A DNA stretch of 64,000 bases from Providencia sp. R33 (GCF_019343475.1 NZ_CP072453.1:2356001-2420000); one strand, 5' to 3'. Shown: positions 8,504 to 18,134, counted from the first letter of the stretch. The notes: generated from the letters alone by a model not told the origin. Program-made: numbers and translations.

Positions 8504-10099
8504 TCATAAATCTAATGAACGCTTCCACAGTAAGAAATCAAATTGCTCTAAGCGATCTGCTTTTACTTGATAATCACCACTTGCTGTTTCAATCACCCGT
8601 TCAAAAAGCCCCTGACTGATTGTCGGTAGAGGTACACCATCAATAATTGGCCCACAATCATAATCAATCATGTCAGATAGGCGTTCCGCTATCGCACTGT
8701 TAGTGGAAATTTTTAACACAGGTACAATTGGGTTACCCGTTGGCGTACCTAGCCCCGTCGAAAAAACAACCACATTGCAACCTGCGGCGACAAGGCCTGT
8801 TACTGCATCCACATCATTCCCCGGCGTACAAACTAGTGACAATCCGCTCTCTGGCATGGGTTCTGCATAATCACACACTGCACTTATGGGTGAAGTACCG
8901 CCTTTTTTAGCCGCACCAGTGGATTTTATCGCATCAGTAATTAAGCCATCTGCAATATTGCCAGGACTTGGGTTATCCGCGATGGTGGTATTAAAGAAAT
9001 TTGCCGTTTTTTCATAGCGCTCCATCAATTCGAGAAATTTCTTTTTATCATCGAAAGATACGCAACGTTTCACCATATCCCCTTCTGCACCGCATAATTC
9101 AGGGAACTCTGCCAAGCCAGATGCGCCACCTAACGTCACCAACCAATCAGAAACGAGCCCCATCGCAGGGTTACCGGAAATTCCTGAAAAACCATCAGAT
9201 GCCCCGCATTTCACCCCCAGTTTGAGATGGGATAACGGTACATCGACCCTTGGTTGCGGCTTAACTTCTTTCATGCACTCATAGGTTTGTCTGAGTGCTG
9301 TTTGCATCATTTCTTCTTCGCTATTCCATTCTTGCTGGCGAAAATAGAGTGCGGGTTTATCAAAATTTGGGTTACGAGCAGCCAGTGACTCTTTAAACAT
9401 TTTACGCTGCGCTTTTTCACACCCTAAACTAAATACCGTAATACCAATCACATTGGGGTGATCTGCATAAGCCGCCAGTACATCACACATGGTTTTACTG
9501 TCCGATGTTGCACCACCACAGCCGCTGGTGACAGTAATGCATCGAACCCCTTCAATATGCGGAAAAAGCTTTGGTTTTGCTGCCGGCACTTGCGTTCCTG
9601 CAGTTAAGTCTAACGCAAAGCTTTTCAAACTGTTATTGGTATAACCTAACGCATCATTCAAAGCATCGGTTAACTTCGTCACATTGCGGTTTTCGCAAAA
9701 TACTAACGGAAAAATTAACCAGTAATTCGCTGTACCTACACGCCCATCATCCCGTACATACCCTTGGAAAGTACGGTTTTCATAAGCAGAAACATCGGGA
9801 GATTTCCATTCGTATGGTGAATCATTTTCTAAGGAAACGGGAGCTGCATAATGGCGAATATTATCCACCGTAATGGCCTCCCCTTTGGCGATTGGCTGAG
9901 TCGCTTTGCCCACTGCCGTGCCATACATGGATACTACACCATCGACGGCTACCGCTTCTAATGCAAATTTGTGTTTGGCCTTCACATCGGTAACTAAAGC
10001 AATTTCTTCATTGCCCCAGTGGTAAACTTCCCCTGCCTGTAGGTCTTTCAAGGCAACAATCAGGTTGTCGCTTTCATCAATTCGTAAAATCTTTTGCAT
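8504..10099 (-). CDS. UxaA-family sugar-acid hydro-lyase (altronate/galactarate dehydratase type)
   Basis: The 531-residue protein has the two-part UxaA/GarD architecture: a small N-terminal SAF-like domain (residues 1-90, with KHKFALEAV and AVGKATQPIAKGEAI) and a large dehydratase domain (GCGGATSDS, FSLGCEKAQ, KCGASDGFSGISGNPAMG, NPSPGN, FSTGLGTPTG). Conserved Cys residues in GCGG, LGCEK and KCGAS are candidate metal ligands. UxaA removes water from D-altronate and GarD from galactarate. This sequence is clearly in the family but diverges from both E. coli enzymes, so I do not name the substrate. It is the distal gene of a minus-strand operon with a transporter and an aldolase; a 2-keto-3-deoxy acid product fits that aldolase. 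Confidence 0.85.
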   Translation of the reverse strand: MQKILRIDESDNLIVALKDLQAGEVYHWGNEEIALVTDVKAKHKFALEAVAVDGVVSMYGTAVGKATQPIAKGEAITVDNIRHYAAPVSLENDSPYEWKSPDVSAYENRTFQGYVRDDGRVGTANYWLIFPLVFCENRNVTKLTDALNDALGYTNNSLKSFALDLTAGTQVPAAKPKLFPHIEGVRCITVTSGCGGATSDSKTMCDVLAAYADHPNVIGITVFSLGCEKAQRKMFKESLAARNPNFDKPALYFRQQEWNSEEEMMQTALRQTYECMKEVKPQPRVDVPLSHLKLGVKCGASDGFSGISGNPAMGLVSDWLVTLGGASGLAEFPELCGAEGDMVKRCVSFDDKKKFLELMERYEKTANFFNTTIADNPSPGNIADGLITDAIKSTGAAKKGGTSPISAVCDYAEPMPESGLSLVCTPGNDVDAVTGLVAAGCNVVVFSTGLGTPTGNPIVPVLKISTNSAIAERLSDMIDYDCGPIIDGVPLPTISQGLFERVIETASGDYQVKADRLEQFDFLLWKRSLDL

Positions 10100-10122
10100 G
10101 TCACACCTTCCAATTGTTGCCT

Positions 10123-11436
10123 TTAATTTGACGACAAAACTCTATGGTCATTTTTATGAGAATTCTTTTTGAGAAGTGCAATTAATACAGCACAACCCAC
10201 GGTTATCACAGACAATGTCATGATCCCCGCCGTGTTGCTGTTCATCATTTTATCCACTTCAACACGGATGATAGGCGCAAGGAATGAACAAAACGCCCCC
10301 ATAGTGGTACAAAAACCGATCCCCGCGGCTAATGCTGGGCCACTAAGTAATTGAGGTGGAAACGTCCAAAATACAGGTTGAACCGATAAAAAACCCACTG
10401 CACTTAAGCACAGTGCCGCAATGGCAAAAACAGGGCTGGCAAATGCAGATAACGCTAGGCCTACTGCCGCAGCTAACATGCATAGAACAGAAATTTCAAC
10501 ACGACGTGTTGGATGGCGATCGGCAAAACGTGGAATATAGTAGACACCAAAAGCCGAACAAGCCCATGGGATAGCAGCCACCAGCGATTGTTTGAACCCT
10601 AAGCTTGCCCCCATTAACGAGGCCACTTGGGAAGGCAAAAAGAACATCAAACCATACACAGATATTTGGATGGTGCCGTAAATCAGTGCAAGGTGCCACA
10701 CTTTGGCATTTTTAAGTGCTGAAAGGACTGAAGTGGTTTCTGTTTTTGCATTTTCTTTCGCAAGCTGCTCTGTTAACGCTTTTTTCTCTTCGTCGGTTAA
10801 AAAACGTGCCTTTTCAGGGCTATCATCCAGATAAAAGAAGGCAAAAATACCAATAACAACTGCTGGCAAACCTTCGATAACAAACATCCAGAACCAGCCC
10901 GGACGCCCTAACCAGCCATGTAGCTCTAATAATGCGCCAGAAAGTGGAGACCCCAAAGTCAATGCGAGAGGAACGCCTAAAACAAAGATACCAATCACCG
11001 AGCCACGGACATTATTCGGAAAATAGATTGATGCTAATAATAAAATCCCTGGATAGAAACCCGCTTCCCCTAACCCCAATAAAAAGCGCAAAATAATAAA
11101 TTGCGTTTCATTGGTGACAAAGCCTGTCATCGCAGACAGCACGCCCCAGATGATGGTGGTGATACTCAACCATTTTTGAGCGCCAATTTTGTTTAAAATT
11201 AGGTTTGCGGGGATACCAAATAACGCATAGGCCGCAAAGAAAATCCCTGCCCCAAACGCAAATGCAGAGTCCGATAACCCGATGTCTAACTGCATGGCAT
11301 CTTTGGCAAAGCCAACATTCACTCGGTCAATAAATGCAACGAAATACAAAATAAACATCAGGGGTACTAAACGCTTCCACGACTTTTTAATCGCGGAGTT
11401 TAAAACAGGATTGTTATAAGCTTGTGTTGTCGCCAT
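10123..11436 (-). CDS. MFS transporter, anion:cation symporter family (sugar-acid uptake)
   Basis: The 437-residue inner-membrane protein has about 12 hydrophobic segments and the ACS-family signature near TM1 (FVAFIDRVNVGFAKDAM). A typical MFS loop follows (RFLLGLGEAGFYPGILLLASIYFP, NNVRGS). Relatives include the glucarate/galactarate and rhamnonate-type transporters (GudP, RhmT). The neighbours suggest import of the sugar acid processed by the flanking hydro-lyase and aldolase. It lies 23 bases upstream of the hydro-lyase and 50 bases downstream of the aldolase gene, so co-transcription is likely. The substrate cannot be read from the sequence. Confidence 0.88.
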   Translation of the reverse strand: MATTQAYNNPVLNSAIKKSWKRLVPLMFILYFVAFIDRVNVGFAKDAMQLDIGLSDSAFAFGAGIFFAAYALFGIPANLILNKIGAQKWLSITTIIWGVLSAMTGFVTNETQFIILRFLLGLGEAGFYPGILLLASIYFPNNVRGSVIGIFVLGVPLALTLGSPLSGALLELHGWLGRPGWFWMFVIEGLPAVVIGIFAFFYLDDSPEKARFLTDEEKKALTEQLAKENAKTETTSVLSALKNAKVWHLALIYGTIQISVYGLMFFLPSQVASLMGASLGFKQSLVAAIPWACSAFGVYYIPRFADRHPTRRVEISVLCMLAAAVGLALSAFASPVFAIAALCLSAVGFLSVQPVFWTFPPQLLSGPALAAGIGFCTTMGAFCSFLAPIIRVEVDKMMNSNTAGIMTLSVITVGCAVLIALLKKNSHKNDHRVLSSN

Positions 11437-11486
11437 GATATTTTTCCCTGTCGGTAAGATGTTCTATTGTGTTGTTATAGGAAAGA

Positions 11487-12380
11487 TCAGAGCGGTAAAT
11501 CAGCCAGTGCTAATAATTGCTGAAGTTGCTCTGTCTGTACACTGTTCAATCCAATAAAGGGTGAGGTACAACGGTCTGAATTAATTATTCCTTTCAATTG
11601 CAACGCTTTTTTAAAGGTTGGAATAAACGGAGAATTCACGCCATAAATGGCCATCAGTTGGTCAACACGTTGTTGATGTTTAGCGACAAGCGCTAAATCA
11701 CCTTTTGCAAAGGCTTGCATCCATGAAGAAAAAAATTGTGGAATAATATTTGAAAGCCCACCAATACAACCACTTCCACCCGATAACACCACATGAGCAA
11801 AATTGTTGTCGTAACCTGCGTAGACTTCAAAGTGAGGAATGCGGGATTTCACTACATCAATAACTTGCGCCGTATGATTTGTATCTGGAATGGTATCTTT
11901 CAAGCCAATAATATGAGGGTATTTATCTGCTAAGCGTAAACACACTTCAGGGGATACGGAATACCCTGTACGCTCAGGGAAGTTATAAATAAAGATTTTT
12001 GCTGACGTTTTTTCCGCTATGGTGCTGTAAAAGCGAAATACGCCCTCGTCATCCAATGGGAAATAATATGGGCTAATAATCATCACCCCATCAACCCCTT
12101 GCTCGTTCGCATAATTAGCAAGTTCAATCGATTCATTGACATCCAACCGGCTCGCCCCTGCATAGACCTTCATATCCCCTTTAGGGTAATCACCACAAAG
12201 GTCAATCAGGGCTTTCGAACTGTTCATGTCTAACGCAAAAAATTCCCCTGTACTGCCCATCGTGACAAAACCCGATACTTTTCCACTTAGTGAATCATAG
12301 ACTTGTCGATTCTGTTCCGTATCAACGCGGCCTTTGTCATCAAAAATTGTTACAACGGGGGTGATATAGCGACTTTCCAT
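11487..12380 (-). CDS. DHDPS/N-acetylneuraminate lyase-family aldolase
   Basis: A class I aldolase of the DapA superfamily. The Schiff-base Lys is in IIGLKDT and the catalytic Tyr in FIYNFPERTGY; the pyruvate-binding motif reads MGSTGEFFAL. I prefer the ATG at 12380 (MESRYITPVV, 297 residues) over the upstream ATG at 12410. It has GGAG nine bases ahead, and with it the Lys and Tyr fall at positions 161 and 132, matching DapA numbering. The enzyme resembles YagE-type 2-keto-3-deoxygluconate aldolases more than DapA. In this operon it probably splits a 2-keto-3-deoxy sugar acid into pyruvate and an aldehyde. It is the first gene of the operon, divergent from an IclR regulator. Confidence 0.88.
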   Translation of the reverse strand: MESRYITPVVTIFDDKGRVDTEQNRQVYDSLSGKVSGFVTMGSTGEFFALDMNSSKALIDLCGDYPKGDMKVYAGASRLDVNESIELANYANEQGVDGVMIISPYYFPLDDEGVFRFYSTIAEKTSAKIFIYNFPERTGYSVSPEVCLRLADKYPHIIGLKDTIPDTNHTAQVIDVVKSRIPHFEVYAGYDNNFAHVVLSGGSGCIGGLSNIIPQFFSSWMQAFAKGDLALVAKHQQRVDQLMAIYGVNSPFIPTFKKALQLKGIINSDRCTSPFIGLNSVQTEQLQQLLALADLPL

Positions 12381-12410
12381 ACTCAACTGCTCCATTTCGT
12401 TATTGTTCAT

Positions 12411-12723
12411 ATATACAAACCTTATTCATAAATAAAAACAACAATAAACAACCATGAAAAATGGATTGAGTCAAATTTGAACAAGGTCAAAATAAAAATG
12501 CTTTAATTAATTGATTTAAATGATATAAACATGAGTTTATTGCTTGTATTAAAAACAAAAAGATCATTTTTTATTGGTAAATTTTGAACAGGATCACGAC
12601 TTTTGCCATCAAGCGCACAATGTCATTGGATAGATTTAGAAAAGAAATGGGTTTTTGTGAGTGATTTACATAGTGCAGTTTTGAACCTAGAATAGCGGCA
12701 CAATTAATCAGGGAGGTGGTTCA
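12411..12723. other. Divergent control region of the sugar-acid cluster
   Basis: This AT-rich region lies between the aldolase operon and the IclR-type gene. It contains a perfect 10-base palindrome TCAAATTTGA (12471-12480), followed six bases later by another TCAAA. The heptamer TTTGAAC recurs at 12476-12482, 12583-12589 and 12680-12686. These are the obvious candidate operator elements; promoters are not distinct. Confidence 0.45.
12471..12492. promoter_or_regulatory. Candidate IclR-type operator
   Basis: TCAAATTTGA forms a perfect palindrome and TTTGAACAAGGTCAAA a second, overlapping inverted repeat, 61-82 bases upstream of the aldolase ORF's first ATG. The divergent position next to an IclR gene suggests an operator; no experimental motif is known to me. 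Confidence 0.35.
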
Positions 12724-13497
12724 ATGTCTACGGGGCACATGCCGACAATTCGTGTTTTAGAGGTACTTCAAGTATTAGCAGCTGAAAACACAGGGCTATC
12801 TTTAACACAACTTTCTGATAAAACAGGCATTTTAAAAGGGACTATTTACCCTATTCTAAAAACGTTGGTTGAGCACCGTTATATTAATTACGATGATAAC
12901 AGCCAGCTTTATTACCTTGGCATCGCCTGTTCTATTCTTTCTCGGGTTTTCTTCGAAAAATCGTATTGGCTGAAAATGATCCACCGAGAAATGGGGTTGA
13001 TTGTTGAGCAGTGTAACGAAGTTTGCCAAATGGGCATTTTAGATGGTGCTGATGTCCTGTATATTGATAAAGTACAATCTGCACAAAAAGTCCAGTTAGT
13101 GTCCAGTATTGGCACCCGCCTACCCGCTATCTATTCTGCGCTAGGTAAAGCAATGATTTTTAACTACAGTGATGAACAAATTTCCCAGCTTTATCCCACA
13201 GGTTTCACGCCGCTGACGCAATACAGTGTTCACTCCCTGCCACAATTACGTGAGCAACTAAATGCAGTAAAAGAAAATGGTTATGCCATTGATAATAAAG
13301 AAATCAATGAAGAAACTATTTGCTATGCGGTTGCATTGCGCCAACGAAATAAAATTATTGCTGCTATCAGTGTGTCTATCCCCACCTTCCGTGGTAGTAA
13401 TGAAAAAATTGCCCAAGTCATTGAAACGCTGTTAACGAGCCGTGAACGCATCGAACAAGAACTTAACACGCTAGATAATATTGAATTTTATAGATAA
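12724..13497 (+). CDS. IclR-family transcriptional regulator
   Basis: The 257-residue product has an N-terminal winged helix (about residues 8-70: VLEVLQVLAAENTGLSLTQLSDKTGILKGTIYPILKTL) and a C-terminal IclR effector domain (CQMGILDGADVLYIDKVQS, LPAIYSALGKAMIF, GYAIDNKEINEETICYAVALR). IclR proteins usually repress an adjacent catabolic operon and respond to its substrate or an intermediate. The divergent arrangement with the aldolase-transporter-hydro-lyase operon makes that its likely target. A strong Shine-Dalgarno (GGGAGGTGG) sits about six bases ahead of the ATG. Confidence 0.9.
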   Translation: MSTGHMPTIRVLEVLQVLAAENTGLSLTQLSDKTGILKGTIYPILKTLVEHRYINYDDNSQLYYLGIACSILSRVFFEKSYWLKMIHREMGLIVEQCNEVCQMGILDGADVLYIDKVQSAQKVQLVSSIGTRLPAIYSALGKAMIFNYSDEQISQLYPTGFTPLTQYSVHSLPQLREQLNAVKENGYAIDNKEINEETICYAVALRQRNKIIAAISVSIPTFRGSNEKIAQVIETLLTSRERIEQELNTLDNIEFYR

Positions 13498-13948
13498 TAA
13501 AAATTCAATATTAGCAAATATAGTCTAAAATGATCTGGAACAAAGGTTTCCAAATGCCATATTATTTTATTGATTGTTAGCAAAATATGACAATTTAGCG
13601 TGAATGTAACAGGCAGTTTCTGAGGTTTATATCAATAAATCCAGTGCTAAATTCAGACATAAGTTAAATACCGTAGCAAAGGGTTCATATTGCACTTAAA
13701 TAATTAACATTTATATGCATATTTTCACTTTCAATGTCGCTAAAAATGCTCTTTATAAAAATTTTTAATAAAATTTAAAATATATTTAATTTATATTTTT
13801 CAATTGGTTAGATTGCAAATTAACAATTTATTAACCATTTAAGGGGTATTCTCGCGAGTGTTCATGATCCATATCAAATTTCTCACTTATCCCCTTTGTT
13901 ACTATTATTGCGTGCTATAATTAATCAACTTTGTAAGAGAGTGTTAGT
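13498..13948. other. focA-pflB promoter region
   Basis: About 450 very AT-rich bases precede focA. In E. coli the corresponding region carries several promoters controlled by FNR, ArcA and IHF. Here an FNR-like site (13864-13877) and a TATAAT hexamer (13916-13921) are visible. No ORF or RNA gene was seen. Confidence 0.6.
13864..13877 (+). promoter_or_regulatory. FNR-like site upstream of focA
   Basis: ATGATCCATATCAA matches the FNR consensus TTGAT-N4-ATCAA with one mismatch. It lies 72-85 bases upstream of the focA start. FNR activation of focA-pfl is known in E. coli. Confidence 0.5.
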
Positions 13949-14806
13949 ATGAAAGCTGACAACCCTTTTAATTTATTACCACCTGCTGTAATGGCGCAAG
14001 TCGCGGATGATGCTGGCTTTTATAAAGCGAACAAACATCCTGTGATTACTTACTTGTCAGCATTCACTGCCGGTATTTTTATTTCTATTGCTTTTGTTTT
14101 CTATATTACTGCAACAACTGGGGCTGCCGACGCACCGTACGGCTTTACCAAACTGATTGGCGGGATTTGTTTCTCACTCGGTTTAATGTTAGTCGTTGTT
14201 TGTGGTGCCGACCTTTTCACTTCCACTGTCTTAACTATCGTTTCTAAAGCCACAGGTAAAATTACTTGGGGGCAAATGTTCCGCAATTGGTTCAATGTGT
14301 ATATTGGCAACCTAATTGGTGCGCTATTCTTTGTCGCTATTATTTGGTTTGCGGGGCAATACACCGCGGCTAATGGCCTGTGGGGACTTAATGTCTTACA
14401 AACCAGTAGCCATAAATTGCACCATACCTTTGTTGAAGCAGTTGCACTCGGAATTTTAGCAAATTTAATGGTTTGTCTGGCTGTTTGGATGAGTTATTCA
14501 GGACGCAGTTTAACCGACAAACTGGTTGTTTTAGTTCTCCCTGTTGCGATGTTTGTCGCCAGCGGGTTTGAGCATAGCATCGCAAACATGTTTATGATCC
14601 CATTGGGGATTATGATTAAAGAATTCGCTCCAGCTGAATATTGGACACAAATCAATATGGCACCTGAGCAGTTTTCACACTTAACGATTGGAAATTTTAT
14701 TACAGATAACTTAATTCCAGTCACTATCGGAAATATTATTGGCGGCGCGCTTTTAGTCGGCCTCATTTATTGGTTTATGCATTTACGCGGTGGCCAAAAA
14801 CATTAA
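13949..14806 (+). CDS. focA: Formate channel FocA
   Basis: The 285-residue inner-membrane FNT-family protein has six helices. The channel residues Thr91 (in GADLFTSTV) and His209 (GFEHSIANM) are at the same positions as in E. coli FocA, and the N-terminal stretch (MKADNPFNLLPPAVMAQVADDAG) is that of the pH-gating helix. FocA exports formate made by pyruvate formate-lyase and re-imports it at low pH. It lies 70 bases upstream of pflB in the classic operon; FNR control is likely. Confidence 0.97.
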   Translation: MKADNPFNLLPPAVMAQVADDAGFYKANKHPVITYLSAFTAGIFISIAFVFYITATTGAADAPYGFTKLIGGICFSLGLMLVVVCGADLFTSTVLTIVSKATGKITWGQMFRNWFNVYIGNLIGALFFVAIIWFAGQYTAANGLWGLNVLQTSSHKLHHTFVEAVALGILANLMVCLAVWMSYSGRSLTDKLVVLVLPVAMFVASGFEHSIANMFMIPLGIMIKEFAPAEYWTQINMAPEQFSHLTIGNFITDNLIPVTIGNIIGGALLVGLIYWFMHLRGGQKH

Positions 14807-14876
14807 TCGCCACTGACACACACGAAAAGATTTATTAAGATCCCTAAAAGATCCACTGTTAAAAGGTAAAAGTATC

Positions 14877-17159
14877 ATGTCCGAATTAAATGAAAAATTC
14901 GCTTTAGCATGGCAAGGTTTTAACCAAGGTGACTGGCAGAAAAACGTCAACGTACGTGACTTCATCCAGAAAAACTACACTCCATATGAAGGTGATGAAT
15001 CTTTCTTAGCAGGCTCTACCCCAGCAACTGACTCGCTGTGGGATAAAGTTATGGAAGGGATCAAAATCGAAAACCGCACACATGCGCCTGTTGATTTTGA
15101 TACAGATGTTGCTTCAACCATCACTTCCCATGATGCAGGTTACATTACTAAAGAATTAGAAAAAGTCGTTGGTTTACAAACTGATGAACCTCTGAAACGC
15201 GGTCTTATCCCGTTCGGCGGTATCAAAATGGTTGAAAGCTCATGTAAAGCCTACGACCGTACATTAGACCCAACTGTGAAAAAAATCTTCACAGAATACC
15301 GTAAAACTCATAACCAAGGTGTTTTCGACGTTTATACGCCAGACATCTTAAAATGCCGTAAATCAGGTGTGTTAACCGGTTTACCAGATGCATACGGTCG
15401 TGGTCGTATCATCGGTGACTACCGTCGCGTTGCGCTGTACGGTATTGATTTCCTGATGAAAGACAAGTTCCAACAATTCACTTCTCTACAAGAAAAATTA
15501 GAGAAAGGTGAAGATTTACAAATGACTATCCAACTGCGCGAAGAAATTGCTGAACAGCACCGTGCACTGGGTCAAATGAAAGAAATGGCTGCAAAATACG
15601 GTTACGATATTTCTGCGCCAGCAACTAACGCACAAGAAGCAGTACAGTGGACTTACTTTGGCTATTTAGCTGCGGTTAAATCACAAAACGGTGCGGCAAT
15701 GTCATTTGGTCGTGTTTCTACTTTCTTAGACGTGTATATCCAACGCGATATCGAAGAAGGCAAAATCACTGAGCAAGAAGCGCAAGAACTGATTGACCAC
15801 TTAGTCATGAAGCTGCGTATGGTCCGTTTCTTACGTACCCCTGAATACGATGAGCTGTTCTCTGGTGACCCAATTTGGGCAACAGAATCTTTAGCAGGTA
15901 TGGGTCTTGATGGCCGTACACTGGTAACGAAAAGTACTTTCCGTTTCTTGAACACACTGTATACCATGGGCCCATCTCCTGAGCCAAACATGACTATCCT
16001 GTGGTCAGAAAAACTGCCAATGAATTTCAAAAAATTCGCGGCGAAAGTGTCTATCGATACCTCATCAGTTCAGTACGAAAATGATGACCTGATGCGTCCT
16101 GACTTTGATAACGACGACTATGCAATCGCATGTTGCGTTAGCCCAATGATTGTGGGTAAACAAATGCAGTTCTTCGGTGCTCGCGCTAACTTAGCGAAAA
16201 CCATGCTGTATACCATCAATGGTGGTGTGGACGAAAAACTGAAAATGCAAGTGGGCCCTAAACACGCGCCAATCATGGATGAAGTCCTTGATTTCGATAC
16301 CGTGATGGACAAAATGGACCACTTTATGGATTGGTTAGCGACGCAATACGTCACTGCGTTGAACATCATCCACTACATGCACGATAAATACAGCTATGAA
16401 GCATCGCTGATGGCTCTGCATGACCGTGATGTTTACCGTACAATGGCATGTGGTATCGCAGGTCTGTCTGTTGCTGCTGACTCACTGTCTGCTATCAAAT
16501 ACGCAAAAGTTAAACCTATCCGTGACGAAGACGGCATCGCTGTTGACTTCGAAATCGAAGGTGAATACCCACAATTTGGTAACAATGACTCACGTGTTGA
16601 TGACATCGCTTGTGACTTAGTTGAACGTTTCATGAAGAAAATTCAGAAACTGCAAACTTACCGTAACGCGGTACCAACTCAGTCAATTCTGACCATCACG
16701 TCAAACGTTGTGTATGGTAAGAAAACAGGTAACACACCAGATGGTCGTCGCTCAGGTGCGCCATTCGGACCAGGTGCAAACCCAATGCACGGCCGTGACC
16801 AAAAAGGTGCTGTAGCCTCTCTGACTTCTGTTGCTAAACTGCCATTTGCTTACGCAAAAGACGGTATCTCTTATACCTTCTCTATCGTACCAAATGCGTT
16901 AGGTAAAGATGACGATGTTCGTAAAACTAACTTAGCAGGTCTGATGGATGGTTACTTCCACCACGAAGCGTCTATTGAAGGCGGCCAGCACCTGAACGTT
17001 AACGTTATGAACCGTGAAATGCTGTTAGAAGCGATGGAAAACCCAGAGAAATATCCACAGCTGACTATCCGTGTATCAGGTTATGCAGTGCGTTTTAACT
17101 CACTGACTAAAGAACAACAGCAAGACGTTATTACTCGTACTTTCACAAGTTCAATGTAA
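14877..17159 (+). CDS. pflB: Formate acetyltransferase (pyruvate formate-lyase)
   Basis: The 760-residue product has the same length as E. coli PflB. The active-site Cys pair lies in IACCVSPM, and the glycyl-radical site is Gly735 (initiator Met counted) in RVSGYAVRF, 25 residues from the C-terminus. The enzyme converts pyruvate and CoA to acetyl-CoA and formate anaerobically, using a glycyl radical installed by PflA. It is co-transcribed with focA and ends in a terminator that separates it from pflA. Codon choice looks that of a highly expressed gene. Confidence 0.99.
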   Translation: MSELNEKFALAWQGFNQGDWQKNVNVRDFIQKNYTPYEGDESFLAGSTPATDSLWDKVMEGIKIENRTHAPVDFDTDVASTITSHDAGYITKELEKVVGLQTDEPLKRGLIPFGGIKMVESSCKAYDRTLDPTVKKIFTEYRKTHNQGVFDVYTPDILKCRKSGVLTGLPDAYGRGRIIGDYRRVALYGIDFLMKDKFQQFTSLQEKLEKGEDLQMTIQLREEIAEQHRALGQMKEMAAKYGYDISAPATNAQEAVQWTYFGYLAAVKSQNGAAMSFGRVSTFLDVYIQRDIEEGKITEQEAQELIDHLVMKLRMVRFLRTPEYDELFSGDPIWATESLAGMGLDGRTLVTKSTFRFLNTLYTMGPSPEPNMTILWSEKLPMNFKKFAAKVSIDTSSVQYENDDLMRPDFDNDDYAIACCVSPMIVGKQMQFFGARANLAKTMLYTINGGVDEKLKMQVGPKHAPIMDEVLDFDTVMDKMDHFMDWLATQYVTALNIIHYMHDKYSYEASLMALHDRDVYRTMACGIAGLSVAADSLSAIKYAKVKPIRDEDGIAVDFEIEGEYPQFGNNDSRVDDIACDLVERFMKKIQKLQTYRNAVPTQSILTITSNVVYGKKTGNTPDGRRSGAPFGPGANPMHGRDQKGAVASLTSVAKLPFAYAKDGISYTFSIVPNALGKDDDVRKTNLAGLMDGYFHHEASIEGGQHLNVNVMNREMLLEAMENPEKYPQLTIRVSGYAVRFNSLTKEQQQDVITRTFTSSM

Positions 17160-17188
17160 TAATTAGCTCATTAAAATAAAGTAAATTA

Positions 17189-17214
17189 AAGACCCCGCTT
17201 TATGGGGTCTTTTT
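17189..17214 (+). terminator. pflB terminator
   Basis: Seven-base arms AGACCCC (17190-17196) and GGGGTCT (17204-17210) are followed by five T residues. Confidence 0.9.
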
Positions 17215-17298
17215 ATCTATACTGTCAGTAAAAGACTACAAATCACTATTTTATGCATAAAGTCTTAGAAGTATGACGGATATTTTGGAGTACCTGCT

Positions 17299-18087
17299 AT
17301 GTCTGCCGAAATTATTACAACAACCGATATCACTAAAACGGAAGCTCCAGCAACATTAGGCCGTATTCATTCATTTGAATCTTGTGGCACTGTTGATGGT
17401 CCCGGTATTCGTTTTATTGTCTTTTTCCAAGGCTGCTTAATGCGTTGCCTGTATTGCCACAATCGCGATACTTGGGATACCCATGGCGGCAATATTGTCA
17501 CCGTCGATGAATTAATGAAAGAAGCGGTCACTTATCGCCACTTTATGAATGCTACGGGCGGTGGTGTCACGGCCTCTGGTGGTGAAGCTATTTTACAAGC
17601 CGAGTTCGTTCGTGATTGGTTCCGCGCCTGTAAAAAAGAGAATATCCACACTTGTTTAGATACTAACGGCTTTGTCCGTCGTTATGATCCTGTGATTGAC
17701 GAACTAATGGATGTTACTGATTTGGTGATGTTAGATTTAAAACAAATCAACGATGACATTCACCAAAAATTAGTCGGTGTATCCAATCACCGCACTTTAG
17801 AATTTGCGCAATATTTAGCTAAACGTAATCAAAAAACGTGGGTGCGATATGTTGTAGTACCAGGCTGGAGCGATGACGACCATTCGGTGCATCTGCTCGG
17901 TGAATTTACCAAAGACATGAGCAATATCGAAAAAATCGAATTATTGCCTTACCATGAACTTGGTAAACACAAATGGGAAACCATGGGTGAAGAATACAAA
18001 CTAGATGGGGTTAAACCACCGTCAAAAGAAGTGATGGAACGCGTCAAAAATATCCTTGAAAGTTATGGCCATAAAGTCATGTACTAA
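17299..18087 (+). CDS. pflA: Pyruvate formate-lyase 1-activating enzyme
   Basis: This 262-residue radical-SAM protein has the cluster-binding motif CX3CX2C at Cys46, Cys50 and Cys53 (GCLMRCLYCHN). SAM-binding and glycine-rich segments (GGGVTASGGEAILQ, LDTNGF) are intact. It abstracts hydrogen from the PflB glycine. From LGRIHSFESCGTVDGPG the protein aligns with E. coli PflA (246 residues), but about 16 extra, Thr-rich residues precede it. A later start would be possible only without a Met near the conserved block, so the ATG at 17299 is kept. It has its own transcription start region between the pflB terminator and its ATG. Confidence 0.97.
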   Translation: MSAEIITTTDITKTEAPATLGRIHSFESCGTVDGPGIRFIVFFQGCLMRCLYCHNRDTWDTHGGNIVTVDELMKEAVTYRHFMNATGGGVTASGGEAILQAEFVRDWFRACKKENIHTCLDTNGFVRRYDPVIDELMDVTDLVMLDLKQINDDIHQKLVGVSNHRTLEFAQYLAKRNQKTWVRYVVVPGWSDDDHSVHLLGEFTKDMSNIEKIELLPYHELGKHKWETMGEEYKLDGVKPPSKEVMERVKNILESYGHKVMY

Positions 18088-18094
18088 CCAATTT

Positions 18095-18120
18095 GAGGCT
18101 CCTAATAGAGCCTCTTCTTT
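18095..18120 (+). terminator. pflA terminator
   Basis: Seven-base arms GAGGCTC (18095-18101) and GAGCCTC (18108-18114) are followed by TTCTTT. Confidence 0.85.
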
Positions 18121-18134
18121 ATCTGCCATTATTC

